A stretch of DNA of 64,000 nt from Hasllibacter halocynthiae (GCF_003003095.1 NZ_PVTT01000002.1:496001-560000); one strand, 5' to 3'. Positions 55,792 to 63,999 are shown, counted from the first letter of the stretch. Translations and numbers: made by a program. The notes: a model not told the origin generated them from the letters alone.

Positions 55792-55805
55792 GCCACCTAG
55801 GTGGC
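55792..55805. promoter_or_regulatory. 14-bp palindrome in the divergent crt/hpn promoter region
   Basis: GCCACCTAGGTGGC is a perfect palindrome in the 75-base gap between the DUF2141 start (55766) and hpnC start (55842), so it lies upstream of both operons. It is a plausible operator shared by the two operons; the regulator is unknown and not encoded next to it. Confidence 0.5.
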
Positions 55806-55841
55806 GGGCACGGAGAGTCACGGGAAGCGGGGCACGGGTAG

Positions 55842-56717
55842 ATGACGCTTGCGGACGCACCCGAGGAAGGGGGGATCGGGCCGGCCGCGCGCCGCGGGCC
55901 CGACCCCCTCGTGCGTGCCGCCCGGGCCGAGAACTTTCCCGTCGCCTCGCGCCTCCTGCCGCGGGCGACGCGCGCGCGGGTGATGGCCTTCTACCGCTTC
56001 GCGCGCACTGCCGACGACGCCGCGGACGACCCCGCAAGCGCCCCTTCCGAACGCCTCGCGGCCCTCGCGCGCCTGGAGGAGGGGCTGCGCGCCGGCCAGC
56101 CGGCGAACGCCGGCGCCGAGCTGCGCGCGGCCCTTGCGGGCACCCCGGGCGCGGCGGGGGCGGCCGCGGCGGCGCTGGACCTCCTGCCGGCGTTCCGGCG
56201 CGACGCGGAAGGGATCCTCTGCGCGGACTGGGCCGATCTCGCCGGCTACTGCCGCTTCTCCGCAGCGAGCGTCGGGCGCTTCCTCCTCGCGATCCACGAG
56301 GAGGGGGAGGGCGCAAGGGCGCCCTCGGATGCGCTCTGCACCGCGCTCCAGGTGCTAAACCATCTCCAGGACATGGGCGCCGACCGGCGCCGGCTCGGCC
56401 GGCGCTACCTGCCCGGCAACTGGATGGAGGCCGAGGGCGCGCGCGACGCGGACCTCCTGGCCCCCGCGCTGACGCCCGCGCTGCGCCGCGTCGTACTGCG
56501 GACCCTCGATGCCGCCGACGACCTTCTCGAGGAGGCCGCGCCGCTGCCAGCCCGCATCCGGGCGCGGGGCCTGCGCGCCCAGTCCACCGCGACGCTTCGC
56601 CTTGCCCGCCGCCTCTCCGCCCGGCTGCGCGTGGGCGATCCGCTCGCGGGCCGCGTCGCCCTCTCGCGCGTCGACTTCCTTCGCGCGGGCGCCGCGGGCC
56701 TCGGGGCCTGGGCATGA
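55842..56717 (+). CDS. hpnC: Hydroxysqualene synthase HpnC
   Basis: 291 aa from ATG 55842. It is a trans-prenyl head-to-head synthase: the HpnC hallmark ENFPVAS (30-36), the first Asp-rich motif in ARTADDAADD (about 55-64) and the second in LQDMGADRRRLGRRYLP (about 175-191). HpnC converts presqualene diphosphate (made by HpnD) to hydroxysqualene. It heads the rightward operon; hpnD starts inside its stop (ATGA). Confidence 0.92.
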   Translation: MTLADAPEEGGIGPAARRGPDPLVRAARAENFPVASRLLPRATRARVMAFYRFARTADDAADDPASAPSERLAALARLEEGLRAGQPANAGAELRAALAGTPGAAGAAAAALDLLPAFRRDAEGILCADWADLAGYCRFSAASVGRFLLAIHEEGEGARAPSDALCTALQVLNHLQDMGADRRRLGRRYLPGNWMEAEGARDADLLAPALTPALRRVVLRTLDAADDLLEEAAPLPARIRARGLRAQSTATLRLARRLSARLRVGDPLAGRVALSRVDFLRAGAAGLGAWA

Positions 56718-57580
56718 GCTTCGCGCCCGCCACCGACATCGCCCGCGACATCGCCGAGGTGCGGCGCGTCGTCGCCTCCGCCGGCTCCTCCTTCGCGGCG
56801 GGCATGCGGATCCTGCCCGCCATGCGCCGCCGCGCGATCCATTCGGTCTACGCGCTCTGTCGCGTGGTGGACGACATCGCCGACGGCGACGCCCCCGGCT
56901 GCGCCGATCCCGGGACGCGCGCGCGCCTCCTCGACGATTGGGACGACGAGATCGCCAGGACCTTCGCCGGCAGCCCCCGCACCGCCATCGGCGCCGAGAT
57001 CGCCCGCTCGGCCGAACGGCACGCCCTCCCTCGGAGGGAGTTCGAGCTGATCCTCGAGGGGATGCGGATGGACGCGGACGCCATCGTTGCCCCATCGGCC
57101 CAGCGCCTCGATGCCTATGTCCGCCGCGTCGCGGGGGCGGCCGGCATCCTCTCGATGCGCTGCTTCGGCGCCTGGAGCGGGCCCCCTTCCGAACGGTTCG
57201 CCCTGAACCTCGCGCGGGGGCTGCAGCTGACGAACATCCTGCGCGACGTGGAGGAGGACGCGCGCAGGGGCCGCCTATACCTTCCCCGCCACGTCCTCGA
57301 CGCCGCCGGGCTGCCGCACGACCCCGCCGGCGTCCCCGGCGATCCGCGCCTACCGGCCGCGCGCGCGGCGCTCGGCGCCGAAGCCCGGGCCGGGTTCAAG
57401 GCCGCCGCCGCCGAGATCCCGGCGCATCGCCGCGTGCCGCTCCTGCCCGCCCTGATGATGATGGGCCCCTACGAGCGGCTCCTCCGCCGCTGGGAGGCGG
57501 ACTGGGCCGCACCTCCTCCCCCCCGCTCCCGATGGGGCAAGGTTGCGGACGGGGTGGCGACGGCGACCCGCCTTAGATGA
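56714..57580 (+). CDS. hpnD: Presqualene diphosphate synthase HpnD
   Basis: 288 aa from ATG 56714. Asp-rich motifs CRVVDDIADG (about 49-58) and LTNILRDVEEDARRGRLYLP (about 172-191) bind the Mg-diphosphates of two farnesyl diphosphates, which it joins to presqualene diphosphate. Length and GMRMDADA fit HpnD rather than phytoene synthase, and its pairing with hpnC and hpnE settles it. ATGA overlaps on both sides. Confidence 0.92.
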   Translation: MSFAPATDIARDIAEVRRVVASAGSSFAAGMRILPAMRRRAIHSVYALCRVVDDIADGDAPGCADPGTRARLLDDWDDEIARTFAGSPRTAIGAEIARSAERHALPRREFELILEGMRMDADAIVAPSAQRLDAYVRRVAGAAGILSMRCFGAWSGPPSERFALNLARGLQLTNILRDVEEDARRGRLYLPRHVLDAAGLPHDPAGVPGDPRLPAARAALGAEARAGFKAAAAEIPAHRRVPLLPALMMMGPYERLLRRWEADWAAPPPPRSRWGKVADGVATATRLR

Positions 57581-58827
57581 GCCGCGCGTTCGTGATCGGC
57601 GCGGGGCTGGCCGGCCTCGTCGCGGCCGAACGCCTGTCGGCGGCCGGGCGGGACGTCACCATCCTGGAGGCGTCCCCCAAGGCGGGCGGGCGCTGCCGCT
57701 CCTACCGGGACGAGCGGCTGGGCCAGCTTATCGACAACGGCAACCACCTGATCCTCTCCGCGAACCGGGCCGTCCTCGGCTGGGCCCGGCGGATCGGCGG
57801 CGCGGATGCCCTGCGGGAGGGCGAGGCCGCCTTTCCCTTCCTCGACCTCGCGGACGGCCGGCGCTGGACCGTGCGGCCGGGACGGGGGCCGCTGGGATCG
57901 CTGGCGGCGGCCGCGCGCCCGCCGGGCGTCGGCAGGGCGGCGCTGCTGCGCGAGGTCGGCCGCCTCCTCCTCGCGCGGCGGGGGCGCACCGTCGCGGCGG
58001 CGGTCGGCGCCGGCGGGCCCGCCTGGCGCGCCTTCTGGGATCCGATGACCCGCGCCGTCCTGAACGAGGACCCCGAGGAGGGGGATGCCGGCCTCCTGCG
58101 CGCGGCGATGGTCCGCTCCTTCGCCAAGGGCGAGCGCGCCGCGCGCCCCGTCTTCGCCCCTGGCGGGCTCGGCCCCGCGCTGATCGACCCGGCGCTGGCC
58201 CTCCTGGCGGGGCGGGGGGTCGGGACGCGCCTGCGAACGCCCGTCACCGCCATCCACGGCGGGGGCCGCGCCGAAACGCTCGAGACGCGCGATGGACCGA
58301 TCCCCCTCCGGCCTGGGGACGTGGCGGTCCTGGCCGTGCCGTCCCAGCATGCGGCGAGCCTACTTCCCGGCATCCCGGTGCCCGGGCCGGGCCGGACCAT
58401 CGCCAACGGGCACTTCCTCGTGCCCGCACACGGCCTGCCGCCGCTCCTCGCGCTGCTCGGGGGCACCGCGCACTGGCTCTTCGCACGGGGGGACGTGGTG
58501 TCGGTCACGGTCTCGGCGGCCGAGCGGTCCCCCCTCGACGGGCTCGGGCGGGAGGAGGCGCTGGCCCGCCTCTGGTCCGACGTCGCCCGCGCGATCCGCG
58601 CGCATGGCGGCACGGCCCCTGACGCGATGCCCGCCGCCCGCTTCCTGCGCGAGCGGGCCGCGACCTTCGACCAGTCGCCCACCGGCGCGGCGCGGCGGAC
58701 GGGCCCCCGGACGGACCGGGCGAACCTCTTCCTAGCGGGGGACCACGCGGCGACGGGGCTACCGGCCACCCTCGAAGGCGCCGTCCTCTCCGGCGAGCGG
58801 GCGGCGGACCTCGCCCTGCGCGCCTGA
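57577..58827 (+). CDS. hpnE: Squalene-forming FAD oxidoreductase HpnE
   Basis: 416 aa from ATG 57577. FAD motif FVIGAGLAGLVAAERLSAAG, then ILEASPKAGGRCRSY, DNGNHLILSANRAVLGWARRIG and FWDPMTRAVLNEDPEEGDAG, all HpnE-typical, with a C-terminal FLAGDHAATGLPATLEGAV. It reduces hydroxysqualene to squalene. Third gene of the hpnCDE set, which normally feeds hopanoids but here stands beside C30 carotenoid genes and no cyclase. Its 3' end overlaps the convergent DUF2238 gene by 69 bases. Confidence 0.9.
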   Translation: MSRAFVIGAGLAGLVAAERLSAAGRDVTILEASPKAGGRCRSYRDERLGQLIDNGNHLILSANRAVLGWARRIGGADALREGEAAFPFLDLADGRRWTVRPGRGPLGSLAAAARPPGVGRAALLREVGRLLLARRGRTVAAAVGAGGPAWRAFWDPMTRAVLNEDPEEGDAGLLRAAMVRSFAKGERAARPVFAPGGLGPALIDPALALLAGRGVGTRLRTPVTAIHGGGRAETLETRDGPIPLRPGDVAVLAVPSQHAASLLPGIPVPGPGRTIANGHFLVPAHGLPPLLALLGGTAHWLFARGDVVSVTVSAAERSPLDGLGREEALARLWSDVARAIRAHGGTAPDAMPAARFLRERAATFDQSPTGAARRTGPRTDRANLFLAGDHAATGLPATLEGAVLSGERAADLALRA

Positions 58828-59460
58828 CGGGCCGCGCCAGCGCGGCCAGAGCACCGGGTTGGCCGCCATCGTGTCCAACATGAGGCCGGCCGGAACGACC
58901 GCCACGCGCCCCGCGAGGGCGAGCGTGCCGGCCACCGCCCCCCAGACGCCGCCCAGGGCGTTCGCGATCACGTCCGTCATCGTGTCCGGCAGGCCGCTGC
59001 GCTGCGTGTTCAGCCCGAACCCGATGTCCAGGCCGAACTCCAGCACCTCCCAAAGCGCGCCGACCATCTGCGAGAAGCCGAAGGCCAGCACCCCCGCCAC
59101 CCAGAGGCGCCGCGCGGGCCAGGTCCCGCCCGTCAGCGTCAGCGCGAGGCCGAGGCCCGCGACCGACAGCACGGCGGCGCTGACGAGGTGCAGCGCGAGG
59201 TCCCAGGCCGGGACCGCCTCGTAGATGCCCGACCACTCGCCGAGGAGGAGCGCGGCCGCCACGAAGATCGCGATCTGCGCATGCAGCCGGAACGGGAAGC
59301 GCAGGCCCGAGAGGGCCTCGAAGGCCGGCAGCAGGATCGCGCATCCCGAGACGCCGATCAGCACCCCCGCGAGGACCGTGTCGAACGGCACGGCGCACAG
59401 CGCGGCGACCGCGAAGAGCGCGGCCGGCACGGCGCTGACGGCGGGGCTTCGGTGGGACAC
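58759..59460 (-). CDS. DUF2238/VanZ-like integral membrane protein
   Basis: GTG 59460 with GGAAGG upstream gives 233 aa. About six membrane helices span residues 10-180; DTMTDVIANALGGVWGAVAG (about 158-177) is the conserved acidic helix motif of the DUF2238 group. The hydrophilic C-terminal tail of about 25 residues overlaps the last 69 bases of hpnE, so the tail may be accidental. No function is known. Location at the end of the carotenoid block suggests a link but does not prove it. Confidence 0.75.
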   Translation of the reverse strand: MSHRSPAVSAVPAALFAVAALCAVPFDTVLAGVLIGVSGCAILLPAFEALSGLRFPFRLHAQIAIFVAAALLLGEWSGIYEAVPAWDLALHLVSAAVLSVAGLGLALTLTGGTWPARRLWVAGVLAFGFSQMVGALWEVLEFGLDIGFGLNTQRSGLPDTMTDVIANALGGVWGAVAGTLALAGRVAVVPAGLMLDTMAANPVLWPRWRGPSGAQGEVRRPLAGEDGAFEGGR

Positions 59461-59524
59461 AGGGGCGCGCTTCCTTCCCTCGGTGGCGGCGAGGCCCCAA
59501 CGCGCCCCGCCGCGCGGGGTTTCG

Positions 59525-60187
59525 CTATCCTGCGGCGCGCGCGTCCGCCGCGGTCCCGAAGCGCGGCAGGTCGGCCCCCGCCATCCCCCGCGCGGCCATG
59601 AGGCCGTCGCGCACGAAGGCGACCTGCGCCGTCTCCTCGATGATCTCGGCGAGGTGCAGCGCCTTGGTCAGCGTCGGCCCGACGCCGATCGTGCCATGAT
59701 TGGCTAGGACGGCCGCGCGGACGGAGGGGTCGGCGAAGACCGGGCCGATCTCGGCCTCCGTCTGCGGACCGCCATTGGGCGACAGCGGGATCAGCGGCAT
59801 CCGCCCGATCTTCTCAATGGTCTGCACCGTGCAGCAGGGGATCTCGAGCCCCGCGCAGGCCCAGCCCGTCGCCCAGGGGCTGTGGCAGTGCACGACGGCG
59901 TTCACGTCGTCCCGCGCGCGGTAGATGGCCAGATGGAAGTCGAGATCCTTGGACGGCTTCAACGCCGACGGCTCGATCCGCCCGTCGAGCCAGGCAACCT
60001 GCAGGTTGTCGCGGGCGACTTCGGCGAAGCCCACGCCCGACGGCTTGATCACGACCGCCTCCGCCGCCGAGAGGCGCACGGAGAGGTTGCCGCCCGCGTT
60101 GGTCTGCAGCCCCGTCTCGAAGCAGCGGCGGGCGGCGGCGATGAGGGCGTCCTTCTTCGCCTCCACGTCGTTGGGGTCGAGGGTCAT
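59525..60187 (-). CDS. Class II aldolase/adducin family protein
   Basis: 220 aa from ATG 60187 (ATGA overlap with the Tm-1-like gene). The motif GLQTNAGGNLSVRL binds the phosphate end of the substrate; zinc histidines are in VVHCHSPWA and LANHGTIGVG; a Glu/His helix LHLAEIIEETAQ follows. The family includes L-fuculose-1-phosphate aldolase, ribulose-phosphate epimerase and OtnC-type decarboxylases. It probably cleaves or isomerises a sugar phosphate taken up by the linked ABC importer. Confidence 0.87.
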   Translation of the reverse strand: MTLDPNDVEAKKDALIAAARRCFETGLQTNAGGNLSVRLSAAEAVVIKPSGVGFAEVARDNLQVAWLDGRIEPSALKPSKDLDFHLAIYRARDDVNAVVHCHSPWATGWACAGLEIPCCTVQTIEKIGRMPLIPLSPNGGPQTEAEIGPVFADPSVRAAVLANHGTIGVGPTLTKALHLAEIIEETAQVAFVRDGLMAARGMAGADLPRFGTAADARAAG

Positions 60188-61341
60188 GCGTGCTCCTTCG
60201 CGGTGGCTTCGGCGCGGACCTCGGCCAGCGCGGCGGCGGCGGCCTCGGCGGCGGCGGGGTCGTTGATGTGCGCGTCCATGCGGCGGACGGGAACGTGGTC
60301 CGGCAGCGCCCCCTCCAGCGCGGCGGCGAAGGCCTCGCGCAGCGCGGGCGAGGGGATGGCGCAGCCCTCGCGGTCCTCGGCCGAGAAGCCGCGCATGGGC
60401 AGGAGCACCCGCGCCGGCCCCCTCCCCTCGGAGAGGGCCGCGCCGAGGATGGCGGCGCAGCGCGCGGCCTCCTCGGGGGTGCATTGCACGTGCGTGAAGA
60501 GGGGCGAGTGGCGATAGTGCGGCCGCAGCCGGTAGGCGTCCGGCATCAGGTGCGGCTCGCCCATGCCGATGAAGTTGGCGCCCCCCGGCAGGACGACGCG
60601 GGGCAGGTCGCGATAGGCGGTGAAGCGCGTGGGCATGTCGGTGTGGACGCCCGCGACGTAGAGACGCGTCAGCTCGTGCGGGGTGTAGTCGACCACCGAG
60701 TCGAACGCGCCGGCCGCGCACCACCGGGCGAAGGCCGCGCCGCCGAAGCCGTTGGCGTGGAAGACGGTCGCCTCGCGGCCCTCGCGCTTCAGGCGCCGCG
60801 ACAGCGCGTCCACCCCGGGCCCCGTGACCCCCAGCGCGGTGATGCCCGTGGACGGCGCGACCGCCACCCGCCCCGTGGGCAGGGTCGCATGGTAGAGCCC
60901 GCCGACGATCGCCGCCGCCCGGTCGAGCGCCTGGCGCACGGTCGCGTTCAGCCCAGTCAGATCGGCCATGGTCGGCACGAGGACGATGGCGTTGTCCGCC
61001 AGCTCGTAGCGCGGGTCGAAGGGCAGCGTGCTGACCATGACCTTCGGCATCTCGATCGGCAGCGCGCGCATCACCCGCAGCGCGATCTGCCCGCCGGTGC
61101 CGCCGCCGATGGCCACGACCATGCGCCGCCCCTGCTGGGGGGCGAAGGCCACGTGGTCGAGGGCGCGCGCCGCCGCCGCCTCCATCCCCGAGAGCTTGCG
61201 CGCGGCCTCCCAGTGCTCGCCCTCCGAATGGAGCGAGATGTCGCACCGCTCGGCCGCCACGCCGAGGGCCATGAGCGCGCCCATTAGGTAAGCGGCCTCC
61301 TCGGCCTTCGTGTCGTAGGTCGCGAGCAGCAGGACCGACAT
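60184..61341 (-). CDS. Tm-1-like ATP-binding domain protein (UPF0261)
   Basis: 385 aa from ATG 61341. Characteristic MSVLLLATYDTKAEEAAYL start, AIGGGTGGQIALRVMRALPIEMPKVMVSTLPFD, the DYTPHELTRLYVAGV segment and VVLPGGANFIGMG in the middle. The Tm-1 family binds ATP (named after the tomato virus-resistance protein); bacterial members sit in uptake/catabolism operons with unknown reactions. Here it overlaps the aldolase gene and lies three bases after the permease gene. Confidence 0.9.
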   Translation of the reverse strand: MSVLLLATYDTKAEEAAYLMGALMALGVAAERCDISLHSEGEHWEAARKLSGMEAAAARALDHVAFAPQQGRRMVVAIGGGTGGQIALRVMRALPIEMPKVMVSTLPFDPRYELADNAIVLVPTMADLTGLNATVRQALDRAAAIVGGLYHATLPTGRVAVAPSTGITALGVTGPGVDALSRRLKREGREATVFHANGFGGAAFARWCAAGAFDSVVDYTPHELTRLYVAGVHTDMPTRFTAYRDLPRVVLPGGANFIGMGEPHLMPDAYRLRPHYRHSPLFTHVQCTPEEAARCAAILGAALSEGRGPARVLLPMRGFSAEDREGCAIPSPALREAFAAALEGALPDHVPVRRMDAHINDPAAAEAAAAALAEVRAEATAKEHA

Positions 61342-61344
61342 CCT

Positions 61345-62319
61345 TCAGCCCTTCACGGCGCCGGCGGTCATCCCGGTGATGATCTGGCGGCTGGCCAGCA
61401 GCGTGAAGATCACCGGCGGGACCGCCAGGAGCATCCCGGTCGCCATGATGACGCCCCAGTCGATGTTGTGCTCGGTCAGGCTGTTCACGATCGTGACCGG
61501 CACCGTGCGCGTGTTCCGGCCCAGCAGCACGTTGGCGAGGATGAACTCGTTCCAGGCGATGCGGAAGGTGAAGATCGCCGCTGCCGCCAGCCCCGGCTTG
61601 ATGAGGGGCAGCACCACGAGGAGGAAGACCTGCCAGGGGTTCGCGCCGTCCATGCGCGCGGCCTCCTCCAGGGGCATGGGGACCTGGCTGATGAACGACT
61701 GCAGGATCCAGATCACGAAGGGCAGGTTCATCGCCACGTAGACGAGGACGATCCCGGCATAAGTGTCGTTCAGCCCGTACTGGAAGGTCCAGATCCCGAA
61801 GATCGGCACGAGGAGGACCGCGGGCGGGACCATCCGCATCAGGAGCGTGCCGAGGCTGACCGCGTCGCGCCCCATGAAGCGGAAGCGGACGATGGCGTAG
61901 GCGGCCATCGTGCCGATCAGCAGCGTCAGGACGGTGCTGACGGTCGCCACGATCAGGCTGTTGCCCAGCGCACGGCTGAAGGTCGGATCGCAGAAGCGCA
62001 CGTGCTCGGGCTCGTACCATAGGACGTCGCAGAGGACGGTCTCGTAGTTCTGCAGCGTCGGCGCGAAGAGAAGGCCGGGCGCGCTCGACACGATGTCGAC
62101 CTGCAGCTTCAGCGAGGTCGTGACCATCAGCAGGATCGGCCCCAGCGCCATCATCACGAGAAGGGCGATGATCACGTAGAAGACCGGCCCCGCCTCGCGG
62201 CGCCGGCGGCGGGGGGGGGCGACGGGGGCGTCCTCGGCCCTGACGGGAACGCCGGCAGGGGGCGCGGCAGGGGGCGCGGCGGGGCGCGCGCGGCCCGGGC
62301 CGGTCGCCTGGTCGGTCAT
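61345..62319 (-). CDS. Carbohydrate ABC transporter permease (MalG/UgpE type)
   Basis: 324 aa from ATG 62319 (ATGA overlap). An unusual proline- and alanine-rich cytoplasmic N-terminus of about 40 residues (GRARPAAPPAAPPAGVPVRA) precedes six helices and the coupling motif MPLEEAARMDGANPWQVFLLVVLPLIKPGL of sugar permeases. It forms the channel with the next gene product. No ATPase gene is in the window. Confidence 0.9.
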   Translation of the reverse strand: MTDQATGPGRARPAAPPAAPPAGVPVRAEDAPVAPPRRRRREAGPVFYVIIALLVMMALGPILLMVTTSLKLQVDIVSSAPGLLFAPTLQNYETVLCDVLWYEPEHVRFCDPTFSRALGNSLIVATVSTVLTLLIGTMAAYAIVRFRFMGRDAVSLGTLLMRMVPPAVLLVPIFGIWTFQYGLNDTYAGIVLVYVAMNLPFVIWILQSFISQVPMPLEEAARMDGANPWQVFLLVVLPLIKPGLAAAAIFTFRIAWNEFILANVLLGRNTRTVPVTIVNSLTEHNIDWGVIMATGMLLAVPPVIFTLLASRQIITGMTAGAVKG

Positions 62320-63245
62320 GCCGCCTCTGCTTCCGCGGCGCGCGCCCGGACGCGCGCGTCCCGCCCCTCGCGCCACTTCCCGAAGAGGAACATCGCCACC
62401 GTCAGCACGAGGACGATGAGCAGGAGGTAGATGGACATCGCCGCCCCGGTGCCGAGCTGCCGGAACTCGGCCACGGTGCGCTGGATGCGCAGGGACACGA
62501 TCTCGGTCGAGAGGCCGGGCCCCCCGTTCGTCATCACGAGGATCACCTCCAGGACCTTGAACGCGTCGATGAGCCGCAGAAGCGCGGTGACGATCAGCAC
62601 GGGCAGCATGAGCGGCAGCTTGATGTGCCAGACCTGCTGCCATTCGGACGCGCCGTCCACGCGCGCCGCCTCGAGGGCCGAGCGGGGCAGCGACTGCAGC
62701 GCGGCGAGCGACAGGATGAAGACGAAGGGCGTCCACTGCCAGACGTCGGCGATGATGACGGAGGCCAGCGCCCAGTCAGGCGAGGAGAGCCAGGGGATCG
62801 GCTCGAGCCCCCAGGACTCGAGGGTCCGGTTGAAGACGCCGACCGAGGGGTGGTACATGTAGCGCCAGATCAGGCCCACCACGATGGGCGCGATCATCAT
62901 CGGCAGGATGAACACCGTCCGCAGCAGCGACATGCCCCGGATCTGCCGGTCGAGCAGCAGCGCGAGGCCCACGCCCAGCACCATCTCGATCGAGACGACG
63001 GCGGCGGCGAAGACCAGGGTCACGCGCACCGATTCCTGGAAGCTCGCGTCGCCGAGCAGCCCGACGTAGTTCCGCATCCCCACGAACTCGGCCTCGCCGA
63101 TGCGCTGGGACGGGGACCAGTCAAGGAAGCTCGCCCAGACCATGTAGCCGATCGGATAGAGCAGCCCCACCGCCAGCACGAGAAGCGCGGGCGCCACGAA
63201 GAGGTAGGGCGTCAGGCGGTTCGCGCGGCGGCGGGCGGTGGCCAT
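62316..63245 (-). CDS. Carbohydrate ABC transporter permease (MalF/UgpA type)
   Basis: 309 aa from ATG 63245 with AAGGA upstream; the longer frame to 63287 is rejected as it runs into the hairpin. Six helices, PYLFVAPALLVLAVGLLYPIGYMVWASFLDW at the start and the coupling loop LPRSALEAARVDGASEWQQVWHIKLPLML. It pairs with the MalG-type permease. Confidence 0.9.
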   Translation of the reverse strand: MATARRRANRLTPYLFVAPALLVLAVGLLYPIGYMVWASFLDWSPSQRIGEAEFVGMRNYVGLLGDASFQESVRVTLVFAAAVVSIEMVLGVGLALLLDRQIRGMSLLRTVFILPMMIAPIVVGLIWRYMYHPSVGVFNRTLESWGLEPIPWLSSPDWALASVIIADVWQWTPFVFILSLAALQSLPRSALEAARVDGASEWQQVWHIKLPLMLPVLIVTALLRLIDAFKVLEVILVMTNGGPGLSTEIVSLRIQRTVAEFRQLGTGAAMSIYLLLIVLVLTVAMFLFGKWREGRDARVRARAAEAEAA

Positions 63246-63268
63246 GAGGGGGTCCTTCGGCAGGGTGT

Positions 63269-63300
63269 GCGCCGGCCCGCCGCGCATGGCGGGCCGGCGC
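63269..63300 (-). terminator. Hairpin between binding-protein gene and permease genes
   Basis: Perfect 13-bp stem (63269-63281 with 63288-63300), 6-base loop, in the 64-base gap after the binding-protein gene. There is no clear T tract; likely mRNA stabilisation or partial termination, as in the other transporter operons of this window. Confidence 0.6.
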
Positions 63301-63309
63301 GGGGGCGGA

Positions 63310-63999
63310 TCACTCGGCCGCGGCGTCCTGCCAGGTGTAGTACCCGGCCTCGCGCATGATCTCCTCCGTGCGCTCGGCCACGATGTCGAGCGCCTCCTGG
63401 ATCTCCATCTCGCCGGTCATCGCCATGTTCAGCGTGGTCCCGAGCTCGCTGTTGATCTCGCCCCAGGGCGGGATGATCGGGCGCCAGTCGGGATCGGCGT
63501 TCTCGAGCGCCTCGCCGAAGATGGCGAGGTGCGGATACTCGGCCAGCACCTCGGCGTCCTGGTGGGTGCTGATCCGCGACGGGTTGCCCCCGGCCAGCGC
63601 GATCAGCTTGTCCCCTTCCTTCGAGGTCAGCCACTGCATCAGCAGGAACGCGGCCTCGGGGTTCCGGGCGTTCCGCGGGATCGCGAGGCCGAAGCCCCCC
63701 GTCTGGGACGCGCACTCGACCGCGCAGGGATGGGGCACGAAGCCGACATTGCCCACGACCTGGGAGACTTCGGGGTCGTTCACCTCGCCGCCGATCGCGG
63801 TCGAGTCGAGGATCATCGCCGCCTCGCCCGTCAGGAAGGCGTTCTTGGCCTCGGCGTAGCCGAAGCTCGTGCCGCCCGCGGGCCCGCAGTCGAGGATGGT
63901 CTTCAGCGCCTCGGCGGCTTGGACCCCGGCCTCGTCGTTGACGATCACGTTCCAGTCGTCGTCGAAGATGCCGCCCCCGTAGGGGTTGAGGTGCAGAAG
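63310..63999 (-). CDS. Sugar ABC transporter substrate-binding protein, C-terminal part (cut by window end)
   Basis: About 229 residues of the C-terminal lobe are visible, reading in from the right edge: LNPYGGGIFDDDWNVIVNDE, AFLTGEAAMILDSTAIGGEV, GFGLAIPRNARNPEAAFLLMQWLTSKEG and a final GYYTWQDAAAE. This is the SBP_1/SBP_8 fold of carbohydrate-binding proteins (UgpB/MalE group). The signal peptide lies outside. It is the first visible gene of the leftward operon with two permeases, a Tm-1-like protein and an aldolase. Confidence 0.88.
   Translation of the reverse strand, partial: LLHLNPYGGGIFDDDWNVIVNDEAGVQAAEALKTILDCGPAGGTSFGYAEAKNAFLTGEAAMILDSTAIGGEVNDPEVSQVVGNVGFVPHPCAVECASQTGGFGLAIPRNARNPEAAFLLMQWLTSKEGDKLIALAGGNPSRISTHQDAEVLAEYPHLAIFGEALENADPDWRPIIPPWGEINSELGTTLNMAMTGEMEIQEALDIVAERTEEIMREAGYYTWQDAAAE

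Noticed and set aside
55842-57580. hpnC and hpnD as C40 phytoene synthases (crtB)
   Set aside because: The ENFPV motif, the tandem pair and the following hpnE fit squalene synthesis; a phytoene synthase would not be duplicated this way.
48909-59460. Photosynthesis gene cluster fragment
   Set aside because: No bch, puf or puh genes occur, and the CrtI-like proteins match CrtN/CrtP rather than spheroidene-pathway CrtI/CrtD.
34347-62004. Other CACGTG words (34347, 60487, 61999) as extra parS sites
   Set aside because: Their flanks lack the GTTT/GTTC and AAAC/GAAC arms needed for ParB binding.
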